64,000 nt of DNA from the NCBI GenBank assembly GCA_913060815.1, contig CAJXSZ010000003.1:62001-126000 (forward strand), read 5' to 3'. How positions within the stretch are numbered: position 1 is the stretch's first letter; every line of letters begins with the position of its first letter. The notes under the pieces were generated by a model that saw nothing but the letters and a program-made list of their open reading frames with translations, made no database searches and was not told the DNA's origin. This DNA is from an uncultured Sulfitobacter sp. Its GTDB lineage: Bacteria; Pseudomonadota; Alphaproteobacteria; Rhodobacterales; Rhodobacteraceae. The position numbers and the translations under genes were made by a program. Positions 8,664-19,246 of this stretch are shown here, one piece after another.

Positions 8664-10208
8664 TTACAGGTCCATCAACAGGCGACGTGGGTCCTCCAGC
8701 GCTTCTTTCACGCGTACGAGGAACGTCACCGCTCCTTTGCCGTCGACGATGCGGTGATCATAGCTGAGCGCCAGATACATCATCGGGCGGATGACGACTT
8801 GGCCATTGATCGCCATGGGGCGATCCTGAATTTTGTGCATGCCGAGGATGCCCGACTGTGGCGGGTTCAGGATCGGCGAGGACATGAGCGAGCCGTAGAC
8901 ACCGCCGTTGGAAATAGTGAACGTGCCGCCCTGCATTTCGGCCATGCTGAGCTTGCCGTCGCGGGCACGTGCGCCTTTCTCGGCGATGGCTTTCTCGATC
9001 GCGGCGAAGGACATGGCATCCGCATCGCGGATTACGGGAACAACGAGGCCGGTGGGCGTGCCTGCGGCGATGCCCATGTGAACGAAGTTTTTATAGACTA
9101 CGTCGGTGCCGTCGATCTCGGCATTCACTTCAGGCACTTCGTTCAGCGCGTGCACGCAGGCCTTGGTGAAGAAGGACATGAAGCCGAGCTTTACGCCGTG
9201 CTTTTTGAGGAAGAGGTCTTTGTACTCGTTACGCAGTGCCATCACCTCGGTCATGTCGACCTCGTTATAGGTGGTGAGCATGGCAGCGGTGTTCTGGCTT
9301 TCCTTGAGGCGGCGCGCGATGGTCTGGCGCAGGCGCGTCATTGGCACGCGCTCCTCGCGGGAGGCGTCATCTGCCGAGCTGGGCGCGCGCGGTGCGGCGG
9401 CAGCGGGGGCCGGAGCAGAGACGGGCGCGGATTTGCCCATCTCAATGGCTTTCGCCACATCCTCTTTCATCACGCGGCCATCACGGCCCGTGCCTGTAAC
9501 GTCATCGCGGCTCATGCCTGCTTCAGCCATGGCCTTCTTGGCGGCTGGCGCGTCTTCGATGTCTTTGCCGCCTGAGGTATCCTTTTGCGCCGCGGGAGCG
9601 GGGGCTTCTTCAGAGGCGGGTGCGCTGGCGGCAGCGCCATCGCCCGAGGCGATCACGGCGAGTTTGGCGGAGGCATCCACGGTGTCGCCTTCATTTGCAA
9701 CAATCTCGGTCAGGGTGCCAGCGGCGGGGCTGGGCACTTCAACGCTGACCTTGTCGGTCTCCAGCTCGCAGAGCATCTCGTCTTGGGCGACGGTATCGCC
9801 GACCTTCTTGAACCACGTGCTGACGGTCGCCTCGGTCACGCTCTCGCCAAGGGTGGGGACCATCACATCGACGGAGGCGCCACCTGCATCAGGGGCATCG
9901 CCGCGCACGGTCTGGCCTGCGCCGTCTTCGGCGGCTTCTTTGGCTTTAGGCGCGGCATCGGAGCCTGCATCGCCCTCGGATACCATGGCGAGAAGGGCAT
10001 CTACGCCCACAGTCTCGCCCTCGGCGGCGACGATCTCGCTCAGCGTGCCAGCAACGGGGCTTGGCACTTCGACGGTGACCTTGTCAGTCTCCAGTTCGCA
10101 GAGCATTTCATCGACGGCGACGGTATCGCCTGCTTTTTTGAACCATGTGGCGACTGTGGCTTCGGTAACAGATTCGCCCAGAGTTGGGACGCGGACTTCG
10201 CTAGACAT
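8664..10208 (-). CDS. sucB: dihydrolipoyllysine-residue succinyltransferase, E2 of 2-oxoglutarate dehydrogenase, with two lipoyl domains
   Basis: 514 residues from [14 protein letters not shown]; longer in-frame readings upstream only overlap sucA. Two lipoyl domains (about residues 3-77 and 105-180) each carry ELETDKV, where Lys is lipoylated. Ala/Pro-rich linkers separate them from the E3-binding domain ([19 protein letters not shown]) and the catalytic domain ending in the HxxxDG motif [12 protein letters not shown]. The E. coli enzyme has one lipoyl domain; two is known in Rhodobacterales. It starts 2 bases after the sucA stop. Confidence 0.95.
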   Translation of the reverse strand: MSSEVRVPTLGESVTEATVATWFKKAGDTVAVDEMLCELETDKVTVEVPSPVAGTLSEIVAAEGETVGVDALLAMVSEGDAGSDAAPKAKEAAEDGAGQTVRGDAPDAGGASVDVMVPTLGESVTEATVSTWFKKVGDTVAQDEMLCELETDKVSVEVPSPAAGTLTEIVANEGDTVDASAKLAVIASGDGAAASAPASEEAPAPAAQKDTSGGKDIEDAPAAKKAMAEAGMSRDDVTGTGRDGRVMKEDVAKAIEMGKSAPVSAPAPAAAAPRAPSSADDASREERVPMTRLRQTIARRLKESQNTAAMLTTYNEVDMTEVMALRNEYKDLFLKKHGVKLGFMSFFTKACVHALNEVPEVNAEIDGTDVVYKNFVHMGIAAGTPTGLVVPVIRDADAMSFAAIEKAIAEKGARARDGKLSMAEMQGGTFTISNGGVYGSLMSSPILNPPQSGILGMHKIQDRPMAINGQVVIRPMMYLALSYDHRIVDGKGAVTFLVRVKEALEDPRRLLMDL

Positions 10209-10210
10209 GA

Positions 10211-13165
10211 TCAGGATCCTTTGACGGTAAGCGCATCGTTCACGAGCGCTGCTTGTTGTGCTTTGTGTTGTGAGGCCAGCCCTGTCGCGGGTGAGGCGGC
10301 GGTAGCGCGGCCTGCGTAGACAGGGCGGGTGTGTGTGGCGTTGATACGGCCCAGAACCCATTCGAGGTTCGGCTCGATGAAGGTCCACGCGCCCTGGTTC
10401 TTCGGCTCTTCCTGACACCAGACCATCTCGGCGTTCTTGAAGCGCTCGAGCTCCTTCACGGCGGATTGCGCCGGGAAGGGGTAGAACTGCTCGAAGCGCA
10501 GGATGTAGATATCGTCGATGCCGCGGGCGTCGCGCTCCTCGAGCAGGTCGTAGTAGACTTTGCCCGAACACATGACGACGCGCTTGATCTTGTCATCTAC
10601 CACCAGTTTCGTGTCGGAGTTGCCCTGCTGTGCATCATCCCAGAGCACACGGTGGAAGCTGCTGCCCGTCGTGAACTCCTCGGCCTTGCTGACCGCCAGT
10701 TTGTGGCGCAGCAGGGATTTGGGCGTCATCAACATCAGCGGCTTGCGGTAGCTGCGGTGCAGCTGTCGGCGCAGAATGTGGAAATAGTTGGCGGGTGTGG
10801 TGCAATTAGCCACGATCCAGTTGTCGCCGCCGCACATGGTCAGGAACCGCTCGAGCCGTGCGCTTGAGTGCTCTGGCCCTTGGCCCTCATACCCGTGAGG
10901 CATGAGACAGACGAGGCCTGACATGCGCAGCCATTTGCTCTCGCCCGAGGAGATGAACTGGTCAAACATGATCTGCGCGCCGTTGGCGAAGTCGCCGAAT
11001 TGTGCTTCCCAGAGGGTGAGCGCGTTCGGCTCGGCCAGCGAGTAGCCATATTCAAAGCCAAGCACCGCGTATTCGGAGAGCATCGAATCGATGACCTCAT
11101 AATCGGCCTGTCCGTTGCGGATGTTGTTGAGCGGGTAGTAACGGTCCTCCGTCTCCTGATTGATCAGGGCAGAATGGCGTTGGGAGAATGTACCGCGTGC
11201 AGAATCCTGCCCCGAGAGACGGACCTTGTAGCCTTCGGTTAGCAGCGAGCCGAAGGCCAGCGCCTCGGCTGTGGCCCAGTCAAAGCCTTCACCCGTCTCG
11301 AGCATCTTTGCCTTGGCCTCCATCAGGCGGCCTACGGTTTTATGCACGGGATAGTCATCGGGGATGGTGGAGATAGCGGTGCCCACCTCGGACAGCGTCT
11401 CGGGCGCGATCGCCGTCTCGCCGCGCTGGTAGTTCTCTTTGTTCTTATCAATGTGCGACCACTTCCCGTCGAGCCAGTCGGCCTTGTTGGGGCGGTATTC
11501 TTTACCTGCCTCGAACTCGTCGTTCATTTTGGCCTGAAACGCGGCTTTCATATCCTCGATCTCGCCCTCGGGGATGAGGCCGTCCTTGACCAGACGGTCG
11601 GTATAGAGCGTGAGCGTGGTCTTTTGCTTCTTGATCTTCTTGTACATGACGGGGTTTGTGAACATCGGCTCATCCCCCTCATTGTGACCAAAGCGGCGGT
11701 AACAGATGATGTCGAGAACGACATCCTTGCGGAACTTCTGACGGAATTCGGTGGCGACGCGCGCGGCGTGTACAACGGCTTCGGGATCGTCGCCGTTGAC
11801 GTGGAAAATCGGCGCTTCGACCACCAACGCATTGTCGGTGGGATAGGGGGAGGAGCGCGAGAAATGCGGCGCGGTGGTAAAGCCGATCTGGTTGTTCACC
11901 ACAATATGCATGGTGCCGCCCGTCTTGTGCCCTTTGAGGCCAGAGAGCGCGAAGCACTCAGCTACAACGCCCTGACCCGCAAAGGCCGCATCGCCGTGCA
12001 GAAGCACTGGCATGACGGCGGTGCGGTCCTTGTCGCCCAACTGATCCTGTTTGGCGCGGACCTTGCCGATGACAACGGGGTTCACGGCCTCGAGGTGGGA
12101 TGGGTTTGCGGTCAAGCTGAGGTGGACGGAGTTGCCGTCAAATTCGCGGTCCGAAGAGGCACCTAGGTGGTATTTCACATCGCCCGAGCCGTCGACATCT
12201 TCGGGTTTGAAGCTGCCGCCCTGAAACTCGTGAAAGATGGCACGGTAGGGTTTTTGCATGACGTTGGCCAGCACCGACAAGCGGCCACGGTGCGGCATGC
12301 CGATGACGATGTCGCGCACGCCAAGCTGGCCACCGCGTTTGATAATCTGCTCCATCGCGGGCACGAGGCTTTCGCCGCCATCGAGGCCGAAGCGCTTGGT
12401 GCCCATGTATTTAACGTGCAGGAATTTCTCGAAGCCTTCGGCCTCGACAAGCTTGCTGAGGATCGCTTTACGCCCTTGCTTGGTGAATTGAATTTCCTTG
12501 CCGTAGCCCTCGATCCGTTCTTTTAGCCATGCGGCCTCTTCGGGGTTGGAGATGTGCATGTATTGCAGCGCGAAGGTGCCGCAATAAGTAGCTTTGAGGA
12601 TATCGGTGATCTGGCGCATGGTTGCGATTTGCAGGCCCAGCACGTTGTCGATGAAGATCGGGCGGTCCAGATCAGCGCCTTTGAAGCCGTAAGATGCGGG
12701 ATCAAGTTCGGGGTGCGGGGTCTGGTCGCGCATGCCCAGGGGATCCAGATCGGCGGCAAGGTGGCCCCGGATGCGGTAGGCACGGATAATCATCAGCGCG
12801 CGGATGGAATCCAGTACGGCGCGCTGGATTTGGTCGTCCGACAGTTCGACATCCTGCGCCTTGGCCTTCTCGGCGATCTTGGCGCCTGCGGCCTTCGCCT
12901 CGGCGGGCCATTCGCCTGTAAGCGCCGAGGTCAGATCATCGGCGGGCATGGGGGGCCAATCGGCACGCGCCCAGCTTGGGCCGGACGCTTCGGCCTGCGC
13001 GGCGCCCGCATCATCGCCCAGCGCTTTGAAGAACTCGCGCCAGCTCTCATCTACCGCTGACGGATCGTCGGCATAGCGCGCATACATCTGCTCCAGATAT
13101 TCGGCGTTATGACCTTGCATGAAGGAGGAGGCGTGGAACTGGTCGTTGGCGGGATGATCGGTCAT
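10211..13165 (-). CDS. sucA: 2-oxoglutarate dehydrogenase E1 component
   Basis: 984 residues from MTDHPANDQ; a 17-residue in-frame extension exists, but the chosen ATG has GAGG about 8 bases upstream. N-terminal [13 protein letters not shown], thiamine-diphosphate binding region with [15 protein letters not shown] and NNQIGFTT, and the late [18 protein letters not shown] are hallmark segments. It decarboxylates 2-oxoglutarate and succinylates the lipoyl groups of SucB. Second to last large enzyme gene of the sucCDAB-lpdA operon. Confidence 0.96.
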   Translation of the reverse strand: MTDHPANDQFHASSFMQGHNAEYLEQMYARYADDPSAVDESWREFFKALGDDAGAAQAEASGPSWARADWPPMPADDLTSALTGEWPAEAKAAGAKIAEKAKAQDVELSDDQIQRAVLDSIRALMIIRAYRIRGHLAADLDPLGMRDQTPHPELDPASYGFKGADLDRPIFIDNVLGLQIATMRQITDILKATYCGTFALQYMHISNPEEAAWLKERIEGYGKEIQFTKQGRKAILSKLVEAEGFEKFLHVKYMGTKRFGLDGGESLVPAMEQIIKRGGQLGVRDIVIGMPHRGRLSVLANVMQKPYRAIFHEFQGGSFKPEDVDGSGDVKYHLGASSDREFDGNSVHLSLTANPSHLEAVNPVVIGKVRAKQDQLGDKDRTAVMPVLLHGDAAFAGQGVVAECFALSGLKGHKTGGTMHIVVNNQIGFTTAPHFSRSSPYPTDNALVVEAPIFHVNGDDPEAVVHAARVATEFRQKFRKDVVLDIICYRRFGHNEGDEPMFTNPVMYKKIKKQKTTLTLYTDRLVKDGLIPEGEIEDMKAAFQAKMNDEFEAGKEYRPNKADWLDGKWSHIDKNKENYQRGETAIAPETLSEVGTAISTIPDDYPVHKTVGRLMEAKAKMLETGEGFDWATAEALAFGSLLTEGYKVRLSGQDSARGTFSQRHSALINQETEDRYYPLNNIRNGQADYEVIDSMLSEYAVLGFEYGYSLAEPNALTLWEAQFGDFANGAQIMFDQFISSGESKWLRMSGLVCLMPHGYEGQGPEHSSARLERFLTMCGGDNWIVANCTTPANYFHILRRQLHRSYRKPLMLMTPKSLLRHKLAVSKAEEFTTGSSFHRVLWDDAQQGNSDTKLVVDDKIKRVVMCSGKVYYDLLEERDARGIDDIYILRFEQFYPFPAQSAVKELERFKNAEMVWCQEEPKNQGAWTFIEPNLEWVLGRINATHTRPVYAGRATAASPATGLASQHKAQQAALVNDALTVKGS

Positions 13166-13236
13166 ATCGGATGCCTCATGTTGAGAGCTGCTGAGATGGG
13201 AGACGGGAGCGGACAAATGCCCGCTCCCGATGGGCC

Positions 13237-14124
13237 TTAGCCCTTGTTGATCGCTTCTTGTACGGCTTCGCCCAAAGTCGCAGGGCTGTCTGCCACCACG
13301 ATGCCTGCTTCGCGCATCGCGTTGATCTTGGATTCCGCATCGCCCTTGCCGCCAGCAACAATCGCGCCTGCGTGGCCCATGCGGCGACCGGGAGGGGCTG
13401 TGCGGCCAGCGATGAAGCCTGCGGTGGGCTTCCAGCGGCCTTTTTTCTTCTCGTCGGCGAGGAACTGTGCGGCCTCTTCTTCGGCGGTGCCGCCGATTTC
13501 ACCGATCATGATGATTGAGGTTGTCTCGTCATCCGCGAGGAACATTTCGAGCACGTCGATATGCTCGGTGCCCTTGATCGGGTCGCCGCCGATGCCCACG
13601 GCGGAGGACTGGCCGAGGCCGAGGTCCGTTGTCTGTTTCACCGCTTCATAGGTCAGTGTGCCCGAGCGGGACACAACACCACACGAGCCGCGCTTGTGGA
13701 TGTGACCAGGCATGATGCCGATTTTGCAGGCGTCAGGCGTAATAACACCGGGGCAGTTGGGTCCGATGAGGCGGGATTTGGAGCCGTCGAGCGCGCGCTG
13801 CACGCGCATCATGTCGAGAACCGGAATGCCTTCTGTGATGCAGACAATCAGCTCCATCTCGGCATCAATCGCCTCAAGGATAGAATCAGCGGCGAAGGGC
13901 GGGGGCACGTAGATGACAGAGGCGTTGGCCTCGGTCACGTGCTTGGCCTCGTGCACGGAGTTGAAGATCGGCAGATCAAGGTGCGTCTGGCCGCCCTTGC
14001 CCGGTGTCACGCCGCCGACCATTTTGGTGCCGTATGCAATAGCTTGCTCGGAGTGGAACGTGCCTTGGGAGCCGGTGAGGCCCTGACAGATCACCTTGGT
14101 GTTTTCGTCGATAAGTACGGCCAT
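13237..14124 (-). CDS. sucD: succinate-CoA ligase, ADP-forming, alpha subunit
   Basis: 295 residues. CoA-binding Rossmann start [10 protein letters not shown], the GPNCPGVI segment and the phosphohistidine loop GHAGAIV are present. With SucC it converts succinyl-CoA to succinate with formation of a nucleoside triphosphate. Unusually it is separated from sucC by a 174-residue secreted protein gene and a strong hairpin. Confidence 0.96.
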   Translation of the reverse strand: MAVLIDENTKVICQGLTGSQGTFHSEQAIAYGTKMVGGVTPGKGGQTHLDLPIFNSVHEAKHVTEANASVIYVPPPFAADSILEAIDAEMELIVCITEGIPVLDMMRVQRALDGSKSRLIGPNCPGVITPDACKIGIMPGHIHKRGSCGVVSRSGTLTYEAVKQTTDLGLGQSSAVGIGGDPIKGTEHIDVLEMFLADDETTSIIMIGEIGGTAEEEAAQFLADEKKKGRWKPTAGFIAGRTAPPGRRMGHAGAIVAGGKGDAESKINAMREAGIVVADSPATLGEAVQEAINKG

Positions 14125-14189
14125 GATAGTCCTCTTTTCAGTGTCTTTTGCGCCGTGGCGCTGCGCAGTTGCGCGTATGATTAATCGGG

Positions 14190-14208
14190 GGCGGCAGGGG
14201 CTGCCGCC
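14190..14208 (-). other. intercistronic hairpin between a secreted-protein gene and sucD
   Basis: Perfect 8-bp arms GGCGGCAG and CTGCCGCC around a 3-base loop, in the 91-base gap before sucD. No T-run follows on the minus strand, so it is more likely an mRNA processing or stability element than a terminator. Confidence 0.55.
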
Positions 14209-14215
14209 TGATGTG

Positions 14216-14740
14216 TTATTGTGACGCCTCGTTCAGTGGCGTGAGACGTTCGACATTCATGTAGGTCTCTTGCCTGCCCTGCGCTGTCTCGCGAACGCCC
14301 ACCTGAACAACCGCGATACGGTTCGGGTTGAGCTGTGCCGCAGCAGAGAAAAAGCTACCCTCCATGAGGGGAAACGCATCGGGGATGTCAGCCGTTTTGT
14401 CGGCCAACCCCTCTTGCATCAAGCCTGTCCGGACCCATTGGGTCGCAATCTGTGGATCAAAGCCGTAAAACGCTGTCTCGCATCGTCTGTCGGTCCCTTG
14501 CGTTAGCGCGCGCCCCGTCACGGGGGAAGGGGCTGCATTGGTGAACGGATCAAGGTCGTAAAAGTCGATCCGCGCACCCGAGGGACCAAGAGTGTCTTGC
14601 GCTGTTGCCGCTGTGAGTCGCGGGTTAAAGCAGTTATCTGCGAAGGCGCGTGCCACGGCTGCTGCATCCTGTGCTGCCACAGCGCTGCCCGCCACCATAG
14701 AGGCGGCGAGGCAGAGTGTGGAGGCAGATGCAGCATTCAT
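14216..14740 (-). CDS. secreted protein of unknown function inside the suc operon
   Basis: 174 residues with an N-terminal signal peptide ([16 protein letters not shown], cleavage after about residue 23). The mature part contains two Cys residues (DNCFNP, RRCETAF) likely to be disulfide-bonded, and ends [11 protein letters not shown]. It begins 6 bases after sucC stops, so it is co-transcribed and probably translationally coupled. Family not recognised; a periplasmic protein between the two subunits of a cytosolic enzyme is an odd arrangement. Confidence 0.68.
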   Translation of the reverse strand: MNAASASTLCLAASMVAGSAVAAQDAAAVARAFADNCFNPRLTAATAQDTLGPSGARIDFYDLDPFTNAAPSPVTGRALTQGTDRRCETAFYGFDPQIATQWVRTGLMQEGLADKTADIPDAFPLMEGSFFSAAAQLNPNRIAVVQVGVRETAQGRQETYMNVERLTPLNEASQ

Positions 14741-14746
14741 TGCGGA

Positions 14747-15940
14747 TCAGCCCTTAACGGCTTTCACGATCTTCTGTGCACCGTCTTTGAGGTCATCAGC
14801 GGCGATCACGTCGAGGCCTGAGTTGTTGATGATGGCTTTGCCTTCGTCAACATTGGTGCCTTCAAGGCGGACAACGAGCGGAACTTGCAGCCCGACCTCT
14901 TTAACCGCAGCAACAACGCCCTCGGCGATCACATCGCAGCGCATGATGCCGCCAAAGATGTTCACAAGGATGCCTTTGACCTGCGGGTCGGAGGTGATGA
15001 TCTTGAACGCCTCGGTCACTTTCTCTTTGGTCGCGCCGCCGCCCACGTCGAGGAAGTTGGCAGGCTCTGCGCCGTAGAGTTTGATGATGTCCATTGTGGC
15101 CATCGCGAGGCCCGCGCCGTTGACCATGCAACCGATCTCGCCATCCAGCGCGATGTAGTTGAGGTCGTATTTGGAAGCTTCGAGTTCTTTGCTGTCTTCC
15201 TCGGTCTCGTCGCGCAGCTCGGACACTTCGGCCTGACGGTACATCGCGTTGCCGTCGAAGGAGACTTTAGCGTCGAGTACTTTAAGATCACCGCTGTCGG
15301 TGACGATCAGCGGGTTGATCTCAAGCATTTCCATATCGCGCTCGAGGAACGCTTTGTAGAGCGTGCCCATGAGGGAGACGCACTGCTTGACCGCCTTGCC
15401 TTCCAGCCCCAGCGCAAATGCGATGCGGCGACCATGGAACGCTTGGAAACCCGTGGCGGGATCGACGGAGAAGTTGATGATTTTCTCAGGGGTAGAGGCG
15501 GCAACCTCTTCGATGTCCATGCCACCCTCGGTGGAGCAGACAAAGCCGACGCGTGATGTTTCACGGTCTACCAGAAGGGCGAGGTAAAGCTCTGTCTCGA
15601 TACCCGAGCCGTCTTCGATGTAGACGCGGTTAACCTGCTTGCCCGCAGGACCCGTCTGGTGTGTGACCAGCGTGCGGCCGAGCATCTTCTTGGCTTCTTC
15701 CGCTGCTTCGGCAACGGATTTGGTCAGGCGCACACCGCCTGCCTCGCCTGCGTCGGCTTCTTTGAACTTACCTTTGCCGCGGCCACCTGCGTGGATCTGC
15801 GCCTTTACCACCCACATTGGGCCGTCGAGTTCGCCTGCGGCGTTTTTCGCGTCTTCGGCTTTGAGCACAACGCGCCCATCGGAGACTGGTGCGCCATAGC
15901 TGCGCAGAAGTGCTTTTGCCTGATATTCGTGGATGTTCAT
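14747..15940 (-). CDS. sucC: succinate-CoA ligase, ADP-forming, beta subunit
   Basis: 397 residues. The ATP-grasp domain shows [12 protein letters not shown] and LEINPLIV, and the C-terminal CoA-ligase domain shows [10 protein letters not shown]. It forms the nucleotide-binding half of succinyl-CoA synthetase with SucD. First gene of the long minus-strand operon that ends with lpdA. The ribosome-binding site is weak (GGGAC about 9 bases upstream). The upstream region holds two GTGATCAC palindromes. Confidence 0.96.
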   Translation of the reverse strand: MNIHEYQAKALLRSYGAPVSDGRVVLKAEDAKNAAGELDGPMWVVKAQIHAGGRGKGKFKEADAGEAGGVRLTKSVAEAAEEAKKMLGRTLVTHQTGPAGKQVNRVYIEDGSGIETELYLALLVDRETSRVGFVCSTEGGMDIEEVAASTPEKIINFSVDPATGFQAFHGRRIAFALGLEGKAVKQCVSLMGTLYKAFLERDMEMLEINPLIVTDSGDLKVLDAKVSFDGNAMYRQAEVSELRDETEEDSKELEASKYDLNYIALDGEIGCMVNGAGLAMATMDIIKLYGAEPANFLDVGGGATKEKVTEAFKIITSDPQVKGILVNIFGGIMRCDVIAEGVVAAVKEVGLQVPLVVRLEGTNVDEGKAIINNSGLDVIAADDLKDGAQKIVKAVKG

Positions 15941-16050
15941 AAGAGACGGTCCCGTCTTTGGTTTAGTTTAAGCGTGGTATACGCCGAATGCGTAACATTT
16001 CCTGAAGAGCATTTCGCAGGTTTTTTGAATAATCTACCGAAAAGCGACAT

Positions 16051-16082
16051 TTGTGATCACGCATAAAAACTGTGTGATCACA
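16051..16082 (-). promoter_or_regulatory. paired GTGATCAC palindromes upstream of sucC
   Basis: TTGTGATCAC (16051-16060) and TGTGATCACA (16073-16082) lie 111-142 bases upstream of sucC with their centres 21 bp apart, two DNA turns. The same arrangement lies before sdhC. The palindrome resembles operators of GntR/FadR-type regulators; the TCA-cycle regulator AkgR of Rhodobacter is a candidate binder by inference only. In the rest of the 345-base gap 15941-16285 I see only the hairpin at 16243-16268. Confidence 0.65.
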
Positions 16083-16242
16083 AAATTGGGATGTGAGACG
16101 TAATAGCGCAGGCAGCTGTAGAAAGAAGAAGCGATTCTCGCACCATTATGGGCAAATACATCTTAAATGCAGGGCATTTTGCGATCTATCGTGTGCGGTG
16201 CGCTCACGGCGCGTCCGCTTGGCGCGGGATTCGTGGCGCGCT

Positions 16243-16268
16243 GACAGGCCGCGCGATGGCGGCCTGTC
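16243..16268. terminator. strong hairpin downstream of mch
   Basis: Perfect 10-bp arms GACAGGCCGC and GCGGCCTGTC with a 6-base loop, 18 bases beyond the mch stop. The T-run (TGGTTTT) is on the plus-strand side, so on the minus strand it would act as a 3' stabilising hairpin or a weak terminator. Confidence 0.55.
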
Positions 16269-16285
16269 TGGTTTTAGGGAGCGTG

Positions 16286-17338
16286 CTAGATCGGCATTAG
16301 CGCCCAGTAGTCGAGGTCGAGCAGAACGGTCGGCAGGTATTTACCGTCTTCGCCGCGTAGATCGAAGGGTGCGCCGCCTTTGGTCGCAACAAGGCGCAGG
16401 CGGATTGCGCCGACGCCGGGTACGGATGTCTCGGCTTTGTCGAGCACTTCGGACCATGCGCGCACGGTATCACCTGCGAGACAGGGATTGGCGTGGGCAC
16501 CTGCGTTGAGGCCCACCACCATCTGCGCGTTGGCCAGCCCGTTGAACGACAGCGCGCGCGCCATTGAGATCACGTGGCCACCATAGATCAGGCGCGAGCC
16601 GTCGGGACGGGCGGATGTGTCGAAATGCACCTTGGCGGTGTTCTGCCACAGGCGCGTAGCCATCATGTGTTCGGCTTCTTCGATGGTGACACCGTCAACA
16701 TGGTCGATCGTCTCGCCGATCTCGTAGTCGCCAAGGCGGTGCGGCTCCCCCGCCAGATCGAAGTTGTAGTTGGTAAAATCGAGACCCTTGGGGATCACCA
16801 GATCGGAGGCTTTGATCGCCTCGGGCAGCTCTGGCACAACCGTTTTGGGCGCGGGGGCAGAGGCATCGCGTTTGCGCACCATGACCCAGCGGACGTATTC
16901 CATCACCGTCTCGTCGTGTTGGTTGAGACCTTGGGTGCGCACGTAAACCACGCCTGTTTTGCCATTCGAGTTCTGCTTGAGGCCGATGACCTCGGAGACG
17001 CTGCGCAGCGTATCACCGGGCCAGACGGGGAGCAGCCAACGCCCTTGAGCATAGCCCAGATTCGCCACAGCATTGAGCGAGACATCAGGGACAGATTTGC
17101 CAAAGATCACGTGGAAGGCGATCATATCGTCCAGCGGGCTGAAGGGCAGGCCGCAGTCTTGGGCGAATTGATCCGAGGAATAGAGTGCGTGGCGCGCAGG
17201 GTAGAGTGCATGATAGAGCGCGCGTTCGCCCATTTTGACGGTGCGCGGCACGGCGTGGGTGAGGATTTGCCCGACGCTGTAGTCCTCGAAAAAGTTACCC
17301 GCGTTAGTTTTCGCTGTAGGCGTTGGTGTGGTCAGCAT
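16286..17338 (-). CDS. mch: mesaconyl-CoA hydratase, MaoC-like, ethylmalonyl-CoA pathway
   Basis: 350 residues from MLTTPTPTAK, starting 2 bases after the DUF1737 stop; longer in-frame readings upstream only overlap that gene. Two hot-dog/MaoC-like halves are visible (about residues 15-165, opening FFEDYSVGQILTH, and 190-340 with FDTSARPDGSRLIYGGHVIS). It hydrates mesaconyl-C1-CoA to beta-methylmalyl-CoA. The neighbouring malyl-CoA thioesterase/lyase-family gene and ecm/ccr 16-20 kb away support the specific assignment over a generic MaoC dehydratase. Confidence 0.88.
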   Translation of the reverse strand: MLTTPTPTAKTNAGNFFEDYSVGQILTHAVPRTVKMGERALYHALYPARHALYSSDQFAQDCGLPFSPLDDMIAFHVIFGKSVPDVSLNAVANLGYAQGRWLLPVWPGDTLRSVSEVIGLKQNSNGKTGVVYVRTQGLNQHDETVMEYVRWVMVRKRDASAPAPKTVVPELPEAIKASDLVIPKGLDFTNYNFDLAGEPHRLGDYEIGETIDHVDGVTIEEAEHMMATRLWQNTAKVHFDTSARPDGSRLIYGGHVISMARALSFNGLANAQMVVGLNAGAHANPCLAGDTVRAWSEVLDKAETSVPGVGAIRLRLVATKGGAPFDLRGEDGKYLPTVLLDLDYWALMPI

Positions 17339-17340
17339 TT

Positions 17341-17544
17341 TCAGTGTGCTCCCAATTTTGTATCGGGGGTGTAGTCGCCTTCGACTTCCTTCACCACGGA
17401 TTGGCCGCAGCGCATCACGCCTGCGGCATGGTCCCATGTCTGGGTCGGCGTGCCGTAGAGCTCCCAGCCTTTGTTGAGCGCATCGGTGACTTTGTGACAA
17501 AATGCGGAGGTGTCTTCCTCCGACAGGAAACGGTAGAGTTTCAT
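17341..17544 (-). CDS. DUF1737 domain protein
   Basis: 67 residues, MKLYRFLSEEDTSAFCHKV and GWELYGTPTQTWD, which match the small DUF1737 family (first residues MKxYR, then a WEL-G-P motif). Function unknown. It sits between nnrU and mch with 2 bases to the mch start, so it is translationally coupled to the pathway gene. Confidence 0.8.
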   Translation of the reverse strand: MKLYRFLSEEDTSAFCHKVTDALNKGWELYGTPTQTWDHAAGVMRCGQSVVKEVEGDYTPDTKLGAH

Positions 17545-17560
17545 TGGGTATTCCTAAGAG

Positions 17561-18115
17561 TTAGCCGAAGGGGTTTACGCCGAGCAGGATGTGAATGCTG
17601 CTGATGATCAAGAGCATCACAAGGCTGATCACGGCGAGGCGGATGTATGTGGCGCGGCCTGCGGGTTCGGGCGCGGTCCATTCGGGTGCGTTTTTGTTAA
17701 TCAGGATCACCGAGCCCACGGCCCACGCCAGCAAGCCACCGAACAAGATAATCGAGGCCAGATCGCCGTTGACCAACAGGTGGGCAATGGCCCAGATTTT
17801 CACGGCAAGCAGCTGCGGGTGGCGGGTTTTATAAGCGGGCCAAGCTTTGGCCCCTTTGGCCGCCGAGGAGCCGTAGACCCAGGGCGCCAGAAGCATCAAC
17901 AGATTGTTGATCCCCGTCAGGAAAGCGGGCGGCGACCAGATAATGACCACCTCTGCACCGCGGTAGCCGATGATCATCAGGATCAGGGAACCGACGATAG
18001 CGAGTGCCACAATCCCCTTGCCTGCATTCCCCAGAGCCGCGCGCTGCGCCGGCATAAGGCGTTTGAAGTAATGGGCAGCGGTCCAGAGGAGGAGGCCGAG
18101 GATAAGAAGGGTCAT
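17561..18115 (-). CDS. NnrU family membrane protein
   Basis: 184 residues with about five to six membrane helices; the start MTLLILGLLLWTAAHYFKRL and the segment KIWAIAHLLVNGDLASIILFG are typical of the NnrU family. NnrU was named from a denitrification cluster, but the family is widespread in Rhodobacterales near mcl/mch genes and its function is not settled. It lies 4 bases after the mcl2 stop. Confidence 0.85.
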   Translation of the reverse strand: MTLLILGLLLWTAAHYFKRLMPAQRAALGNAGKGIVALAIVGSLILMIIGYRGAEVVIIWSPPAFLTGINNLLMLLAPWVYGSSAAKGAKAWPAYKTRHPQLLAVKIWAIAHLLVNGDLASIILFGGLLAWAVGSVILINKNAPEWTAPEPAGRATYIRLAVISLVMLLIISSIHILLGVNPFG

Positions 18116-18119
18116 GATG

Positions 18120-18977
18120 CTACTCCGCGTTCATGGCGTTGATTGCATCCATCTTTGCCAGTGTTTCCCGCGCAGTTGCAACATGAAGGTTCTCTACGAT
18201 TTTGCCGTCCACCACGGCGACGCCCTGTCCTGTGGCCTCGCATTCCTCAAATGCCGCGATCTGGCGGCGGGCAAGATCGATCTCTTCCTCGGAGGGGGAG
18301 AAGGCGGCATTGGCCACCTCAAGCTGGGCGGGATGGATCACGGTTTTGCCGTCAAAACCCATGTCGCGGCCCTGATCACACTCAATACGGTGGCCTTCAT
18401 CGTCTTTGAAGGCGTTGTAGACACCATCGATAAGCGCCACGCCATGCGCTTTGCCCGCCAGCACACAAAGGCCGAGGCCTGTCATCATCGGCAGGCGGTC
18501 TGCGCGGGGGCGTGTTTGCAGCTCTTTCGCGAGGTCATTGGTGCCCATGACCATGCCTTGCAGCTTTGGGTGGGCGGCGATCTGGGCCGCGTTCAACATG
18601 CCAAGCGGTGATTCCATCATTGCCCAAAGCGGCGCATCACCCGTGATCTCGGCCAGCGCATCAAGGTCGGCAGGGCTGTTCACCTTTGGCAGCAGAATCG
18701 CATCCGCGCCCATGGCGGCGGCCGCTTTTGCATCCTCAACGCCCCATTCGGTGTCCAGCCCGTTGATGCGGACGATCTTCATGCGATTGCCGTAGCCGCC
18801 TTGGGCCAACGCATCAGCCAATATAGCACGGGCGGCGACTTTCTCTTCGGGGATCACGGCATCCTCAAGGTCAAAGATGATCGCATCGGCAGACAGGCCG
18901 CGGGCCTTGTCCAGCGCACGGGGTTTGGAGCCGGGGATATAGAGGACAGACCGAAGCGGGCGGGCGAGGGAGGGCAT
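18120..18977 (-). CDS. mcl2: CitE-family protein, probable (3S)-malyl-CoA thioesterase (Mcl2)
   Basis: 285 residues from ATG 18977, preceded by AAGGAG. TIM-barrel CitE features are LYIPGSKPRALDKA, IIFDLEDAV (acidic metal ligand), LPKVNSPADL and GKTVIHPAQ. In Rhodobacter sphaeroides the shorter paralogue Mcl2 hydrolyses (3S)-malyl-CoA to malate, while the longer Mcl1 is the lyase; the length and the RSVLYIPGS start favour Mcl2 here. First gene of the mcl2-nnrU-DUF1737-mch operon. A general HpcH/HpaI or citrate-lyase role cannot be fully excluded. Confidence 0.82.
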   Translation of the reverse strand: MPSLARPLRSVLYIPGSKPRALDKARGLSADAIIFDLEDAVIPEEKVAARAILADALAQGGYGNRMKIVRINGLDTEWGVEDAKAAAAMGADAILLPKVNSPADLDALAEITGDAPLWAMMESPLGMLNAAQIAAHPKLQGMVMGTNDLAKELQTRPRADRLPMMTGLGLCVLAGKAHGVALIDGVYNAFKDDEGHRIECDQGRDMGFDGKTVIHPAQLEVANAAFSPSEEEIDLARRQIAAFEECEATGQGVAVVDGKIVENLHVATARETLAKMDAINAMNAE

Positions 18978-18999
18978 ATTGAAGGCTCCTTGGAAGTAG

Positions 19000-19037
19000 T
19001 TGCGCAATAAAGTTGCGCGTAAAGGGGCATTTTGCGC
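19000..19037 (-). promoter_or_regulatory. TTGC-repeat candidate operator upstream of mcl2
   Basis: TTGCGCAA at 19000-19007, TTGCGC at 19013-19018 and TTTGCGCA at 19031-19038 are clustered 23-60 bases upstream of mcl2. Related TTGCAA/TTGCG tracts precede ecm and ccr. ScfR-type regulators such as PccR/RamB recognise TTTGCAAA-like sites, which makes that family a candidate; this is inference. Confidence 0.5.
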
Positions 19038-19246
19038 AGCGAACTGCAAGTCAATTCGTGCCGCAGTGCAGCGCATGATCCCGCGCAACAGGGCGCAGTA
19101 CGCAACGTTAACCCCGTTTTCAGCCCTCGGAATGCAGGATTGTCCTCGTTGCTGGCGCTGTCGAAGGCGCCTCACAGCAGCATTTTTTCGGGGGCCAAGG
19201 CGCAGCAGGTGCTTGATCGGTCCGCACAGATTGGAAGGGCACTGAT

